Assembly (NCBI GenBank): GCA_014526335.1
Contig: JACTAT010000040.1
Coordinates: 876,119 to 940,118, forward strand
Source of the DNA: Chrysaora quinquecirrha
Lineage: Eukaryota; Cnidaria; Scyphozoa; Semaeostomeae; Pelagiidae
Direction of reading: 5' to 3'
Length of the DNA stretch: 64,000 bases
The position numbers were made by a program, and so were the translations under genes. Below, one piece after another: positions 11,115 to 23,464 of the stretch. Each line of letters starts with the position of its first letter. The first letter of the stretch is position 1. The notes under the pieces were generated by a model. The model was given only the letters and a program-made list of their open reading frames with translations. It did not search any database and was not told the DNA's origin.

Positions 11115-13560
11115 TTACATTTCTTCCAAGGATAGCATTTTACTGAATTTGTTTGAGCTACATCCATTAGTTGTCTTTTCTTTTCCAACACGATTGCTGT
11201 CTTCTGTCGCTCCATTTTTATCATTGTCTTTATACTCCGTGTATTTCTTTGATAAACCACGTACAATATGAGCAGGATATTTCTTTTTGTTCCTTTCAAA
11301 TTTTTCAAGCACCGCTGTGGGTAAGTCCACGTGACATTTTTCAGCCAATCGAATTAGTGTCATTAACACATCGCTTAATTCTTGGCCAACATTAGTTTTC
11401 TCTTTACTTGTCCAACCTGGATGAAATATACATAACTGTTTACGTACAATGATAAAGGGTTAAATCAATCTTTCCAATTTAAAAAACATAACGCAAAAAA
11501 GAGCTGCACTTACATACAATAAGGGGCCTGCATAGCTGGCTGTGGGTAGAGATTAGCCAATCAGAGTGCAGATAGACTAGACGTGTAATTTCGTCCCTAT
11601 GTTCTGCTAGACTCAGAAAGATGCGACTCTTTTGGCAAAGTCGTAGATTCGCATCCAACCACCCCCTCCTCCCCCAACGCACAACAACCGCTCATTGTAG
11701 CTCAAACAATGAATCCTTTTATGTGCAGATGGTTAGGACACTTAGAAGCGAGATTAAGGCTTCTGTAGCAAGTCTAAGGTGGAGGTATTGCGTTTGCATA
11801 CCATAAGCATAGCATTCAGCGAACGGAAAACAGAAAGATAACCAAAGGCTCACCCCTAAGGTTTTAGGTAAAATAAACCTAATGGCGAGCACAGTTGCTA
11901 TGAAAAGTAGCTAACAGAACAGTCATTGCAGCTTCGGCTATGTTATGTTATACTTTGTTATCGCAAAAACAGCAATAATGCAAAAGAGATTACTGTTCCA
12001 TGACAGCAATAATGCAAAGAAATCGACGACAGAAATCGTAAAAGAGGAAGACCATTCAAAGCGATGGAACAACACGTCCTACAAAGCCACAACTATCAGC
12101 CGATAAGTTTTATTGTAGAGCGCTGAGAACAGAGACATATATGGTTGGCAATCGCTCTAACCGCTCAGTGTCAGCACCTGTTGATGAGAAATAAAGAAGT
12201 AAGAAGTAAGTTAGTTAGTGACAGCTATTGTAATTGTTAAACTTAAAGTTTGGCTGTAGTACTGTAGATATAGCTTTGATAGCCAAAGTTATAGAAGTGA
12301 GTGCAGCTAGAAGAAGTCGCTGAAACATGCTTTAAAACATTGAACTAAAAGCTTTAAAACTGCAAGAAACAGCGGAGACATTCTTTGGACATACTCAAAA
12401 GCCATTGTCGTCTCTGACAGTTCTCTAAGAATAAATGTCAGAAACAGACGGAAACAACTGAAAAAGGCAGAATTTATACCCCAATGCAGATTGGAAAGCA
12501 CCAATCACAAAGTAGTGCTTGGTTGGCATTGTGTTTTAAACACCAATCAGCTTGCCAGATACAGTGGGAAGACCAACAGGATTAATTTAAGTGTTCAAGG
12601 GAGAAACGAACTCTTTCTGTCTATCGCTCCAGTCTCACTCTTCAACAGGATGTTGCAACGTTTTAGAATCCAATCTTCATTTGTACACATTATATTCTAT
12701 ATAGCAATTGACAGGCATCTACGTCAACCACTGCTCACATTAAAAATATATATATATCATTAATAAGTCTCAAAATTACCAGGTAGCCCTTCCTTTGTTT
12801 CACATTTCCATCGACTAAAGAAAAGAAATAACACTGGACTTTAGCAGATGGTAACTATGTGACAGAAATAAAAAAATACTGTATCTTGATGTTGCATGGC
12901 AATGGAAGGCTCACTATTGGTTTCAATCTTGGAACTACAATTGATAAGCCTGCAGTAAAACTAAGTAGCAAACATTTAGCTGGCAAACATTCAAGTCAAA
13001 TACTTGAGGATGTTTTGATCAGTTTGCCTGGAGTGAGGGACAGGCTGCAAATCCTCCATTCAGAGTACTTGCTTAATCCCCTGCATTAACTAATAAAAAA
13101 TTCCATGTTTGATTGATTTGTACAAGGTTAAAAAGGTACCTAGTAAAGCTAATACTACAAGGGCACAAAATGGACTCACTTACAATAACTCAGCCAGTTC
13201 ACCAACTTCACTTACCTGAAAAATAAAGGAATACAGATTTTGCAACTTTTTAAATGTTATTTACACCAGGCTTTTTGATGTTACATAGTCATGGGCCATG
13301 GGGTGTCTTCCTTATATCTGAGATTGTTTTATGATCTTATGCTCATGAAACTACAGAACAGTTATTGAACAAGAAGAAAGATTAGGGTTAAGAACTCTTT
13401 TGATAAACAGCAATAGAAATGACTTGGTCTCACAGCAACAAGTATCAAAAGAAAAGAAAATTCAAAGCAGGCTCAACTTACTAAATCAAATAGCACATTC
13501 CTGGGACTGTGGAATTGGTCCCAATCCCTTTGTTTTGCGAAAATGTCTTGCATTTTACGA
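11115..13560 (-). CDS. DCTPP1: dCTP pyrophosphatase 1 (MazG-like), paralogue B
   Basis: Exons on the minus strand: 13482-13560, 13184-13215, 12780-12814 and 11115-11416 (stop). Lengths 79, 32 and 35 nt are identical to those of paralogue A, with the same phases, so this is a tandem duplicate. The first exon, upstream of 13560, was not found. The core reads RKMQDIFAKQRDWDQFHSPR, SEVGELAELFRWKCETKEG, QELSDVLMTLIRLAEKC and KYPAHIVRGLSKKYTEY. The ExxE and ExxD metal-binding motifs are kept. Two conserved positions differ from A: Q to R before the W (FRWK), and Y to T four residues after the ExxD aspartate (SDVLMT against SDVLIY). The C-terminal tail is longer and polar, ending SLEEM. It could be a diverged enzyme with altered base specificity. 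Reading frame and splice sites are intact, so it does not look like a pseudogene. Confidence 0.88.
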
Positions 13561-14767
13561 CTGGAAAAGAAACAGAGTTTAAGACAATTGAATTCTCTCA
13601 TACAGATTTTCTGGGAGATGTACTGTAACACCTATTGGAAGAGTAGAATACATGTGCACCCCCAGTTTATTGATAATTTGATGATTATTTTTTCCAGTTA
13701 GGGTTGGGCAATTTTTTGCGTTTTGTTGTTGATTATAGTTCTGAGTTTAATTTCTCAAATGCCAAAATTCAATTCATTATCTCCTGTGGCACTCTCTACT
13801 ATGATCTGTGGCAAGATAAGTGCAAAAATAGGAAAATCTCAGAAAATACAAGATATAGGCTCTTGATATACACACCACCCACATATGTATTTTTTTCCTC
13901 ACACACACAAGATCTCATAGAAAACTTCCATACTCTGGAGACTGGCATTGTTGCCATTTTCTGCAGGGAAAAGAAGGCAACAACCCCTTACTGCCCCAAT
14001 ATAATTCTGGCATCTCTACATGAAGGTTCCAAAAATTGTTTGCAGACTTATGAACTTGTGTTGACCTTTGATTGGTGCCATACTCTCCCGTGCCATGGTC
14101 TGTTATATTTTCCCTCCCTCATGGCTTGCTGACATGACTTCTTAAATTGTGGAGAAAGTGAAACTCCCACATTCTTTGTTTGACTTCATTCAAAAGCCGT
14201 TTGCAGAGTATGGCTTTTTCCAATGAGACCTTGGGTGTGCAAGGGCCCCTTTCTATTGTTCTATCCTATTGTTCTACCCAACCAAGCAACCCATGATCAT
14301 GACCTATCTGATTGATTGGTGACCTTTTGTTCTCAGGTCAGGTGTCAATCTAAAGTTTGATAAACCATCTTACACATCTTCTAACGACAGTTCAGTGCTG
14401 AATTTGTGTATTTCATTGCCATTATCAATTGCTTTATCCATTTGATCGTTGCTCATTACTGCAAAAACCTCCAAATATATGTTGTCCAGGAAGACAGATT
14501 TTTAGAGGCCTTGTGAATAAACATGCACGTGGAAAATATTGAGTTGGATTAGATTTCAAATTGAGGCTTGCTTGTGGAAGAGAGGCGAAAATTTTTTATT
14601 AATTTATTTCATTTTATCTTGGCAACAAAGTGGAGCGGGGAAAAAACAAATAAAATTTTGTTTTCATGAGGCACAAATTAACACAACTTTGGACCTCATT
14701 TTGTACTGAAAATTTCTTCTAAAACGGAGGGAAATGAAGTCACCGAAAAGTTGGATTCGCGAATAAA

Positions 14768-15973
14768 ATGAAGATAGGGAAAAAGACATTGGGTTTGGTT
14801 AGGCCAGCAAGGCCACATTTGATGAATTGGATTGAGAAATTGGTGGCGTTTGTTTTCAATGGATGCGTCGTGATTTTGCTTCTTCAAGTCCTCTCAAACA
14901 GCTGCACTGTAAGAGAAATAGGAATAGGGCTATCTGCAGTCGACTTTTATTAATATGGAACTTGTTAATTTGGGTTATTTAAGCTCTTGATGACCAGTAT
15001 GGTATCTATGAATCAGAAATCCCCACCCCCCTGGCAGCCTTGTCTGAAACCAGGGTGGAATCCATGCAATCTCCACGCTGGAGATTACGCTAATGAAACT
15101 GCTTTCACGCCAATAGAAACAATAGATCCATTTTTCCATTAGGAAAATAATAATGCTTTCTATTGTTTTTCTGAAAGATTCACGCCTGTACGCCAAAAAT
15201 TTTCGAAACTCCACGCCGGATTTCTCCGGCGTAGGCTACATGGATTCCACCCTGGGTCTGAAAACTTGCCAGTACTGATGACTTTTTATAATCTGAATTA
15301 CGAACTGACGCAAGTTGACCACCAAGGTGTGGCATGTTGAACAAAACACAGTGACAACTTGACCTGAAAAGTGTGGCAACTTGGTCATGTGGCAAGTTGG
15401 CATTGTGGCAAGTTGACCTGAAACCATCAATTTTGGCACCAGAGTTTTTGGGTAGCACACCCAAGGTGTTGGTGAAAAGATGGGATGCATTTTTAGTATA
15501 ACAGTCTATGTTTGAATGATATGGCTCATTGTAAAATTTTCTTTTCCTACAGTTGCATGATGCATTTGAGGCTGGGACTGGTCATCATGTCATGAGAAGA
15601 GCTATACCAGATACAACAACCACCAGTGCTGATAATGTTACCTACCATTGCAATACTACAGGTAAGGTCGTAGGCAAATGCTTAAACTTGATTGACAAAA
15701 ATTCATCAAATATGTCAATTAAAGGATGCAATGTTTGTGATTATAATGATGATACGGATGCAAATGAGGGTGACAATGAGGATTGATAACTGATGATGAA
15801 TACAATGACTATGTTTTCACTCTACAAAATGATGAGATGATCATGATGATGTTGATGATCATGATCATGATCCTGATGATCATGAGGATGAGGATGATGA
15901 CGATGATAATGTTGATGACAATGATGATGATTACAATGATGAGATGATGATGATGATGCTGATATTGATGATG

Positions 15974-16023
<50 letters not shown>

Positions 16024-16056
16024 GATGTTGATGCTATGATGATAATGATGTTGATG

Positions 16057-16087
<31 letters not shown>

Positions 16088-16179
16088 CAACCATTACAAT
16101 GACAATTATGATGATATTGATAATGATGATTGGGATATTGAAAATGATTTTTGCAAAGTTGATGACGATGATGATGATT

Positions 16180-16212
<33 letters not shown>

Positions 16213-16256
16213 CTGATGATGCTGATATTGATGATGAGGACGAGAATGATGATGAC

Positions 16257-16319
<63 letters not shown>

Positions 16320-17853
16320 AATGATGAAGATTATTATGATTATGATGATTGGGATGATTATGATGATGATACAATATTCACTTCTGTTTCTAGTTCTTCC
16401 ACAGCCAACAGAAGAGTACCCAGCAATCTTATTCAAAGATCTAAATTACAACAATTGTTCAGCAAGTGGTTTTTACATAAAAATAAGACAAGGGCATTAC
16501 CATACTTGGTGTAAGAATGACAATCAGAAAAGGAAACGTGATGTGCGATTTGCATCCATGCTGGTGCTGCCTGGTCATAATATTACTTTCAAAGCATGTT
16601 GCCCAAGTGGTAATCAATGGGTGAGAATGGTAAGCGACGTGGGCAGCACTCCAGACATGAATAAGACCGTTTTTTATCACAAACAACTTGGTGGAAATGC
16701 TGGCATTTGGTATACAAGTGAGTACCTACAATGTTTCTTTGTATCTGCGGCTGTGTAATATATTGCAGCATGTATTCATCAAAAAGACTGCCATGAAAAC
16801 TCAGACTGTAGAGCAGCGCAAATCGGTTCCAATTAATCGGTAGGGTAATCTTTTTGCCTTTAGGGGTTTTCGAACTTGTCAACATCAAAATAAACAATGC
16901 CGGTTTTCTTTCCGTGGAAAACAGGTTCATGTTCCCACTTTGACTCTTCAACTTTCTTCATCAGTCATCACACTGTATCCTGTCAGCTGATTGCTGCTCA
17001 CAACGTAATGCAAAAATAATCTTCATTTTTCTGATGTGTTCCTTTCGATCCCCATCTGTGTATACATTCCAATTCCATCTTAGTCTGCTTTGTCGATCTA
17101 TTTCTGAGACATGTTCTCTAAGGAGAATCAGACGAAAAGGCTTTCAGTATAACCAAAGATGTTCTTTCGCTATTTATCTTGAGCTGCTTGACAGCTTATG
17201 GACTATTTATTATGTTCTTTTTTTGAGTCGCTTTTTTAGCGCCCAGCCATTCAATTCAATATTGAAAGTTACAACACTGTTATATGTTTGTGGTATTATC
17301 GAGAGAAAGGCCTGGCACATTTTTGAACACGTTCCCTTCGATATGACGACTTGATATTTGCAAGAAAGAGATCATGTATGCTTACCATACCAAGCCATGT
17401 AACTAACTTAGTAACCAACTAACAAACTAACTTACTTACTTACAACTTGCTAATCTACTAACTAACTAATTAACTAACTAACTAACTAACTACCAAATTA
17501 AATAACTAAATTACTAACTTACTAACTAACTAACTAACGAACTAAACAATTAACTTACCTATCTAACTAACTAACTAACTTGCTAACTTACTAACTAAAA
17601 TTACTAACTTATGTACTTACCAATCTACTAACTTACTAACTAACTAACTAACTTGCTAACTAACTAACTAAAATTACTAACTTATGTACTTACCAATCTA
17701 CTAACATACTGACTAACTAACCAACTAACCAACCAACTAACGAACTAACTAACTAACTAGGTAACCTGCTAACTAATTGACTGAATAAGTATCTCAACTA
17801 ACAAGCTAACTAACTGACTATCCACCCAATTAAAATTTATCTAACTTATTAAG

Positions 17854-17884
<31 letters not shown>

Positions 17885-17885
17885 T

Positions 17886-17930
<45 letters not shown>

Positions 17931-20900
17931 TACTAACTAAATGAATAACTAACTAACTAACTGACTGACTGACTGACTGACCAACTAACTAAACTAACTA
18001 ACTAACGAACGAACTATAACTAACTAAGTAACGTGCTAACTAATTGACTGACTAAGTATCTTAACTAACAAGCTAACTAACTAACTATCTACTCAATTAA
18101 AATTTATCTAACTTATTAAGTAACTAACTAACTAACTAACTGACTAACTTACTAACTTACTTACTTACTAACTAAATGAATAACTAACTACTAACTGACT
18201 GACTGACTGACCAACTAACTAAACTAACTAACTAACGAACGAACTTAATAAGAACTATGAGTTTACAGCTTATTTTACGTGAGAATTGTCGGAGCTCATT
18301 TGCATTTGATTATCATCGAGTCGTTATCTCGATTCAAGTGGCTGAAAATCTCTTCTACTCGAAGTTCTGCTGTTGTGGTACTGAATCGAAATCTGCAAGG
18401 AATACTTTCGCTAAGCATTCAAAACATTCTGGAATGTGGGCTAAATAAACATTGTTTCTATCCTTGAAACTAATTGTTTTTCTTGAATTTTTATTTTCTT
18501 AGGTTGGCTACATTGGGATACATCTTTTTTCCTACAAATTGGAGATCATTGGAATGGCTCAGCTGTAAGCAACAACTGTGGTGCCTGTTATTTTGGAATG
18601 TGCGGAGCAACTGGCAAATGCGAGTGTGCACCTGGTTACAGTGGAACTGACTGCTCTATTAGTAAGTATGAAACAAGCTCGTAAGTTTGATAAAAACCCT
18701 AACCTTTGGTGTTGCTGAATACTCAAGGCTTTTTGCTCACAACTTGAAAGTTGCGGGTTCGAGCCTCATCGGGTCCACCTTCAGCATGCTTTTAACTCAG
18801 CTGCCCGCCTTCCGAGATCGATAAATGAGTATCTGGGATATTTGTTCGAGAAGATAAGTAAGGGGGCACAAACTGTATGGCCACATAGGCTTACTGGCTG
18901 CCTCAAAAGCTCCGACCTGCGTTAACAAATAAAACAGCTTGCTTGCTTGCTTGCTTTCTTGCTTGCTTGCTTGCTTGCATTACGTCATGAAACAAAAAAG
19001 AAACTAGTGTCGACGGCTATTTGGTGGGTTAGTATTTCTGTACAGTATTTCTGTAAATCAGTGGCAAATGGCGTTGAAAATTCCTTCCAGGGACTGTTCT
19101 ATTGCATCACTTTGTTGCTTTCAGTGCCAAATAAACGTGCGGACGCATGTAAATTTTTCGAAAATTACTCTTTTCCGAGTACATTTAGGGGTTCTGAGAT
19201 TCTGAGTTTTTTTACTTCGAGAAAGTCCCAACCACAACCTGATCACGTGTTGCTACAACGTTCTTTAGGCTATGGCCACGCAATCAAACTTGGTTCGTCA
19301 AACATCCGAAATTTTCTTGTCAGACAAAATGTTTTACCGCTTGGTCCCGTCCCAAAACATTGCTCGTCAGACTTTTTTGCTTGTAACAAGCGGAAAATGT
19401 TTCAAAAACATTGCTAAAGATTTCTCTTTGTAAAGCAATGTTTTGCGACGTACCCAAACGATCAAACATTGCTTGTGCAACAAATTTGTATTGTTGACGA
19501 ACACTGTTCGATCATTTGGTGTGGCCTTATAATTCACGAGTCAATAATTTCTAATAAATTTCCGTCTCCCTCAACTCTGTGGTCCCCCTTCAAAACAGTT
19601 ATGTTTATTAATTTTTTTTAAAGTCTCACCCCTATTTTCAACATTCGTGTTTCTTATTTTTGAAGAGATGTTTCGTCTCTTCGTTTCACCTTCTCAAAAA
19701 CAGAGCGCGTTTCCGCAATCTTGCCCCAACTTGCTCCACTTCTCAGTCTCTTCTATCTCATAGACAGTTTCTATTTGTAAAAAAGAGTCTAGCTGCTTTT
19801 ACTGTTGCTTTCCGTGACTATAAACAAATTCACACCGTAGGCACATTAGGGAATGCTTCCATACATATTTATTCAGCACCACTATAGGAAAACACGAGGA
19901 AAGCGTGATTATATTAACGGCTCGTGCCAGAGAGAAGTAGGCTTGTTTCTGTTTTCTCAGTTCATCAGCGTTGCCGTTTGCGTCAAACTTTCTCACACCT
20001 AAGGCTGAACCAAGATTCCAAGTTAGTATATCCTCGTGCCCGTTCCAGCTTCCGGTCACGGAATATCATTCGGTCACGTTATCATTATTTTTATGTCCTT
20101 TTTGCTCTGTACGTTTCTTGTTATTTTTGACTAATGAAGAACAGTGATGGTTTTGCCCCTTGACCATCAGTTAAAAATAAAAATGCTTTGAGGAAGAGGC
20201 GAAGCCGTTGAAGTCATTGACTATTATACATTTCATATATATTTCATATTCATATTCATATTCATGTTAAATTATTTATACACAAAATCCCTTCAGCTAA
20301 AAAATTACAATGATCTATAGTATAATAATAATACCTAAACATAAAAGAAATGCATATCAATTGAAAAAGAAATTTAGAGATGTATAAGATTAGTTAGGGC
20401 CTATTTTGCTGCTCTTCCAGGGAGTCGTGTTTCTGTTTTGAGAAAAGAAAAGGAAGTCCACATAGTGATATAGCGAGCATCACTAGAACCCGGCGCAGAT
20501 ATGGTTGTTGTCCTTCCTTTAGGGGCTGCTTCCCTTTAGTATACATAACATCTTAGGGAGTTCCGTATCTAGAGTGTCCTTATGCATATGAAGTTAATTT
20601 CCATATGCAATTCTTCTTTTCATTGCAACGTTAAAGGAAAATTATTTTACAAGGAAGATCTATAGAAAAGTCTTACTTATAGCTACCACAACAACAGTCT
20701 AGCTGCACCGTTCAAACGTTTCAGTCAACAACGTTATCATCTTTACTTTTTAAAACCCATTTTGCACCCCCGTTTGTCTTTGCGCCCGGGGGCAATGATC
20801 CCTGACTCTGCCCCTCCCCCCCCCTTCGCTAAGTCATTGAGCTAACACAAGAATCGTTCAAAAAATACAATTATAAGAGTTTAGGATTTTTGTTGTCCTT

Positions 20901-21609
20901 TTTGTAAGAATAAACCCTCTGAATTAGCAAGCATGATATCAAGACGACAACGTTATGTACCGTTCTGATAAAAAAAATGATTACGCGAGGCGCTGTGGTG
21001 CTACAGCTACCACAATGCTTTGCGCGCGTTAACGCGTGTGATGTAATTATAGCAAAGGTCTATTTAGTGAAAAGAGAGGCTTCTTACCCTCACTTTTCTT
21101 TTCTTGGTCCGCCTCTGCCATTCATCATATGCATTTATCATTATGATTTCTCGAATTTCATTTTAGGACCATCAAACCTAACGTACCCGTCACAAGAATA
21201 TCCACTTGTGCTTTTCCCAGAGACGAATTTCGCTGGAACACCAGTCAGAGTCAAGCCTGATGAGTTCAAGACGTTCGCAGCAAATCGCAGGTATGCCCGC
21301 GAGCTTTATTACAAATCCATGCGTGTATTGTATAATCGCACGATCACGTTCGCGCGCAACATCGTGTTTCCTGAAAACTTCTACAATGGCGTGGACATTG
21401 AGGATATCGTAGAGTTCATGAGCGCCAATTCTGATACCGCGAACAAGATCTGGTATAACTATGCCACGAGTATTGAAGCAGATTTCGGGGTTAAAGTAGT
21501 GGGGAATGCTGCTTGTAATAACTGCAGTGTAACAACTGGTGTGTGCTATACTGGACAATGCAAATGTATGCCAGGTTTCACTGGATCGAACTGTGATACT
21601 GCTATCTAA
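14768..21609 (+). CDS. Secreted glycoprotein with two crystallin-like + EGF-like modules
   Basis: Five exons: 14768-14908, 15553-15661, 16394-16717, 18503-18661 and 21167-21609 (stop). They join to 1,176 nt, 391 residues, with no internal stop. Exon 1 encodes a signal peptide (hydrophobic CVVILLLQVL; the start could also be the second ATG at 14822). Exon 2 is a short linker with NVT and NTT sequons. Exon 3 is a beta-rich domain (EYPAILFKDLNYNN ... FASMLVLPGHNITF). Exon 4 is an EGF-like domain ending CECAPGYSGTDC. Exon 5 repeats the whole module: EYPLVLFPETNFAGTPV ... YKSMRVLYNRTITFAR, then EGF ending CKCMPGFTGSNC. The L-F-x-x-x-NFAGT and SMRVL patterns resemble beta/gamma-crystallin Greek keys (inference). 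Both EGF domains fit the C-x-C-x2-G-[YF]-x4-C signature. Introns 2, 3 and 4 are all phase 1, the usual mark of shuffled extracellular modules. About nine N-glycosylation sequons support secretion. Function unknown; adhesion or extracellular matrix is plausible. Confidence 0.82.
15050..15255. mobile_element. hAT-type MITE with 8-bp target duplication
   Basis: Termini CCAGGGTGGAATCCATG (15050) and CATGGATTCCACCCTGG (ending 15255) are perfect inverted repeats. The flanks are an exact 8-bp direct duplication, GTCTGAAA, at 15042-15049 and 15256-15263. Length 206 bp, no coding capacity. An 8-bp duplication points to hAT-superfamily mobilisation. Inserted in intron 1 of the EGF-module gene. Confidence 0.88.
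15740..16372. repeat. GAT/ATT trinucleotide microsatellite
   Basis: A long run of GAT (ATG, TGA) triplets with a pure ATT block at about 15974-16021 and interrupted GAT elsewhere. It produces long artificial frames (poly-Met, poly-His, poly-Ile) that are not genes. It fills most of intron 2 and ends 20 bp before the exon 3 acceptor. Confidence 0.95.
17398..18245. repeat. CTAA tetranucleotide array with higher-order duplication
   Basis: About 850 bp of (ACTA/CTAA)n. A longer unit is also duplicated: the block starting GCTAACTAATTGACTGA at 17768 recurs at 18035, 267 bp later, including TCAATTAAAATTTATCTAAC-like sequence. The array lies in intron 3 of the EGF-module gene. Confidence 0.93.
18700..18972 (+). 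repeat. tRNA-derived SINE with CTTG tail
   Basis: A polymerase III B-box-like GCGGGTTCGAGCCTC (18750-18764) lies about 45 bp after a possible degenerate A-box region. A tRNA-unrelated body follows (CTTCCGAGATCGATAAATGAG), ending with AACAAATAAAACAG and a (CTTG)n tail at 18938-18980. This layout is that of a tRNA-headed SINE. In intron 4 of the EGF-module gene. Confidence 0.6.
19262..19535. repeat. GATCAAACATT-family repeat
   Basis: Runs from GGCTATGGCCACGCAATCAAAC to GATCATTTGGTGTGGCCTTATA, with weakly inverse ends (GGCCACGC / GTGTGGCC). Internal CAAACATTGCTTG and AAGCAATGTTTTG motifs are shared with 33777-34080. In intron 4 of the EGF-module gene. Confidence 0.5.
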
Positions 21610-23462
21610 CATATTTGTGGGTTTGTCTGCACTTGTTCACTTCACGCGTAGCTTTTAACTTAATTTGTGTGAGACATGCATCTCTTAAGATCAAGGCGAC
21701 CAGAGTATCTCTGTGGAAGTGGCGTAATGGACTGGTGTCTAGGTGAAAGCAACACTTAGTTGCACTTGGCTCTAGAGATCTCGATGGGTCCCAAAATATC
21801 CTGTATGGAGAAACAGTAGCGCTTCAAGTTGGGGACGACGAGTTCTTTCTTGTATTTTAACTAGCCCATAGTCAAAACCAGTCGTATGGAGTGACTTTAT
21901 GAAGTAAAACATACATTGACTTTGTGACGTAAAACATCAATCGACTGACGTTTTGAAGGGCAATTGCGTGTCTGCAAAATACTGGTCTCTCGGACGGTAA
22001 GTTTGACTGGCCTGTACCAGTTATAGAACCTATAAGCCCCTAGGCCTGTACATTACAGCATTATACTAAAGTAATCCTATGGCATGTGTCTAACCAGCCA
22101 GGTTGGATGAGGGCATTTTAATATTTGTGTTATGAATCGAGGTTTTCCATTCAACTCAAAATGTAAACGCCTAAGGAGTCTCCCGAGCATTATTTTCCTG
22201 GGGTACCCCAAGCTGCTCCATTAACGCCATTGCTGTTTAGGGATTGTGAAGGGAATGGTTTTGGTTATCCTCTTCTATTTTGTAGGCATTAGGCCATTAT
22301 TCTGCTCTTTGGTCAAAAAATTATTTCATGTTCTCTGGAAGCTTAGACTGTCTTAATTTTGTAAGTTTTTTTAAGAAAGGTTCCATTTTCAAATTTTCAG
22401 TGCTTGTGCAGTTTTGTATTTTTGCCCTTAAAACTTTATGAAACTTCACAAAGACTTGATGCGAAAGTGGCTCCGATTTGGTTGCTTCCTTGAGGTAAAG
22501 GCAATGCTGGTTAGTACGGGCATTAGCTATACATTACCGAGAACGTTATCATAAAAATTAAATGAAGTATGTGATAAATAATCTAGGAAAATAGCATCGC
22601 AATGGCGTGGGATTGGGGGCACTCAACCCATCCCCGTTCAAAAAGGGCTATTCTTTAAAAACTTGTGCTGGTCAGTGCTGGTCCTAAACATCATTTGTCC
22701 TAAAAATCACTGCACAACTTCTTTGAACTAGATTGAAATCTCAGACGTCCATTTTTTCGTCATAATGCAATGTCATTTGAAAAATTTCCTTGATAAACGT
22801 CATTTCAGTTGAAACTCTTTTGTAGGCCCCTTCCCTCTCTGCATTGGCAAGAAATATGTCTGTACCAGTGTGTTTTAAGTAGTATCAGAAGATATTATCA
22901 AGTATTAGTATAGTGCTAGTGAAGACGTGAGCCGAATACGATCTGAGTTTTTAGTTAGTGACAAATGCCAAACAGTTTTTTCAAGCATATTTATAAGCAT
23001 ATATACTCTTGAAGCACAATTCTTCAATATCATTTATCATTGTGATACACTGTAGCACGTTCTTGGCTTGTGACGTTTAGCATTAAATTTCTACATACAT
23101 TGTTTATTTAGAAGTAATGTTAATAAACTTTTATATCATTTTACTAATTATAACTTTATAACAGTTTTTAAGAGTGTTCATGAGTTTCAATACGTTCTTT
23201 TTGTAAGCTACCTATGCATTTCTTATTTATTAAGGAGAGAGGCTGTATTAACAATGATAATGATCATGATGATGAAACTTTACTTGTATCGTTTCTTCGA
23301 TTTTTTAATCCATGTTTTTGCCCTGAAATAAGTGAGGAATGTCATTTTCGACTCACTGGATGCGTACGTCATCACGTACTGCCCTGTAACTAGGTATATA
23401 ATAAACTTCTTATATAATAGTAACGTCTTTATTAATAGACACTTTAAGTGTTTTGCTTAGCA
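21610..23462. other. 3' flank of EGF-module gene, no gene seen
   Basis: AT-rich, no convincing exon. Poly(A)-signal hexamers AATAAA occur at 23122-23127 and 23400-23405, but they are about 1.5 kb or more from the stop. Which, if any, serves the gene is unknown. Confidence 0.4.
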
Positions 23463-23464
23463 TA

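Noticed and set aside
12859..13089. 76-codon plus frame within a DCTPP1 B intron
   Set aside because: No motif recognised; opposite strand to the host gene with no promoter seen.
13704..14132. 142-codon plus frame
   Set aside because: Starts at a TTG with no in-frame ATG, no known motif, and lies between the DCTPP1 B and EGF-module genes.
14696..14760. Minus-strand FPSVLEEI segment as first exon of DCTPP1 B
   Set aside because: It resembles the PTLExI lead, but the only nearby donor is in the wrong phase, and it lies against the start of the EGF-module gene.
16036..16392. Long frames of poly-Met, poly-His and poly-Ile across 15931-16436
   Set aside because: They are translations of the GAT/ATT microsatellite; only the part from 16394 on is a real exon.
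17398..18245. Telomeric repeat
   Set aside because: The unit is CTAA, not the TTAGGG/CCCTAA expected for most animals, and it lies inside a gene's intron.
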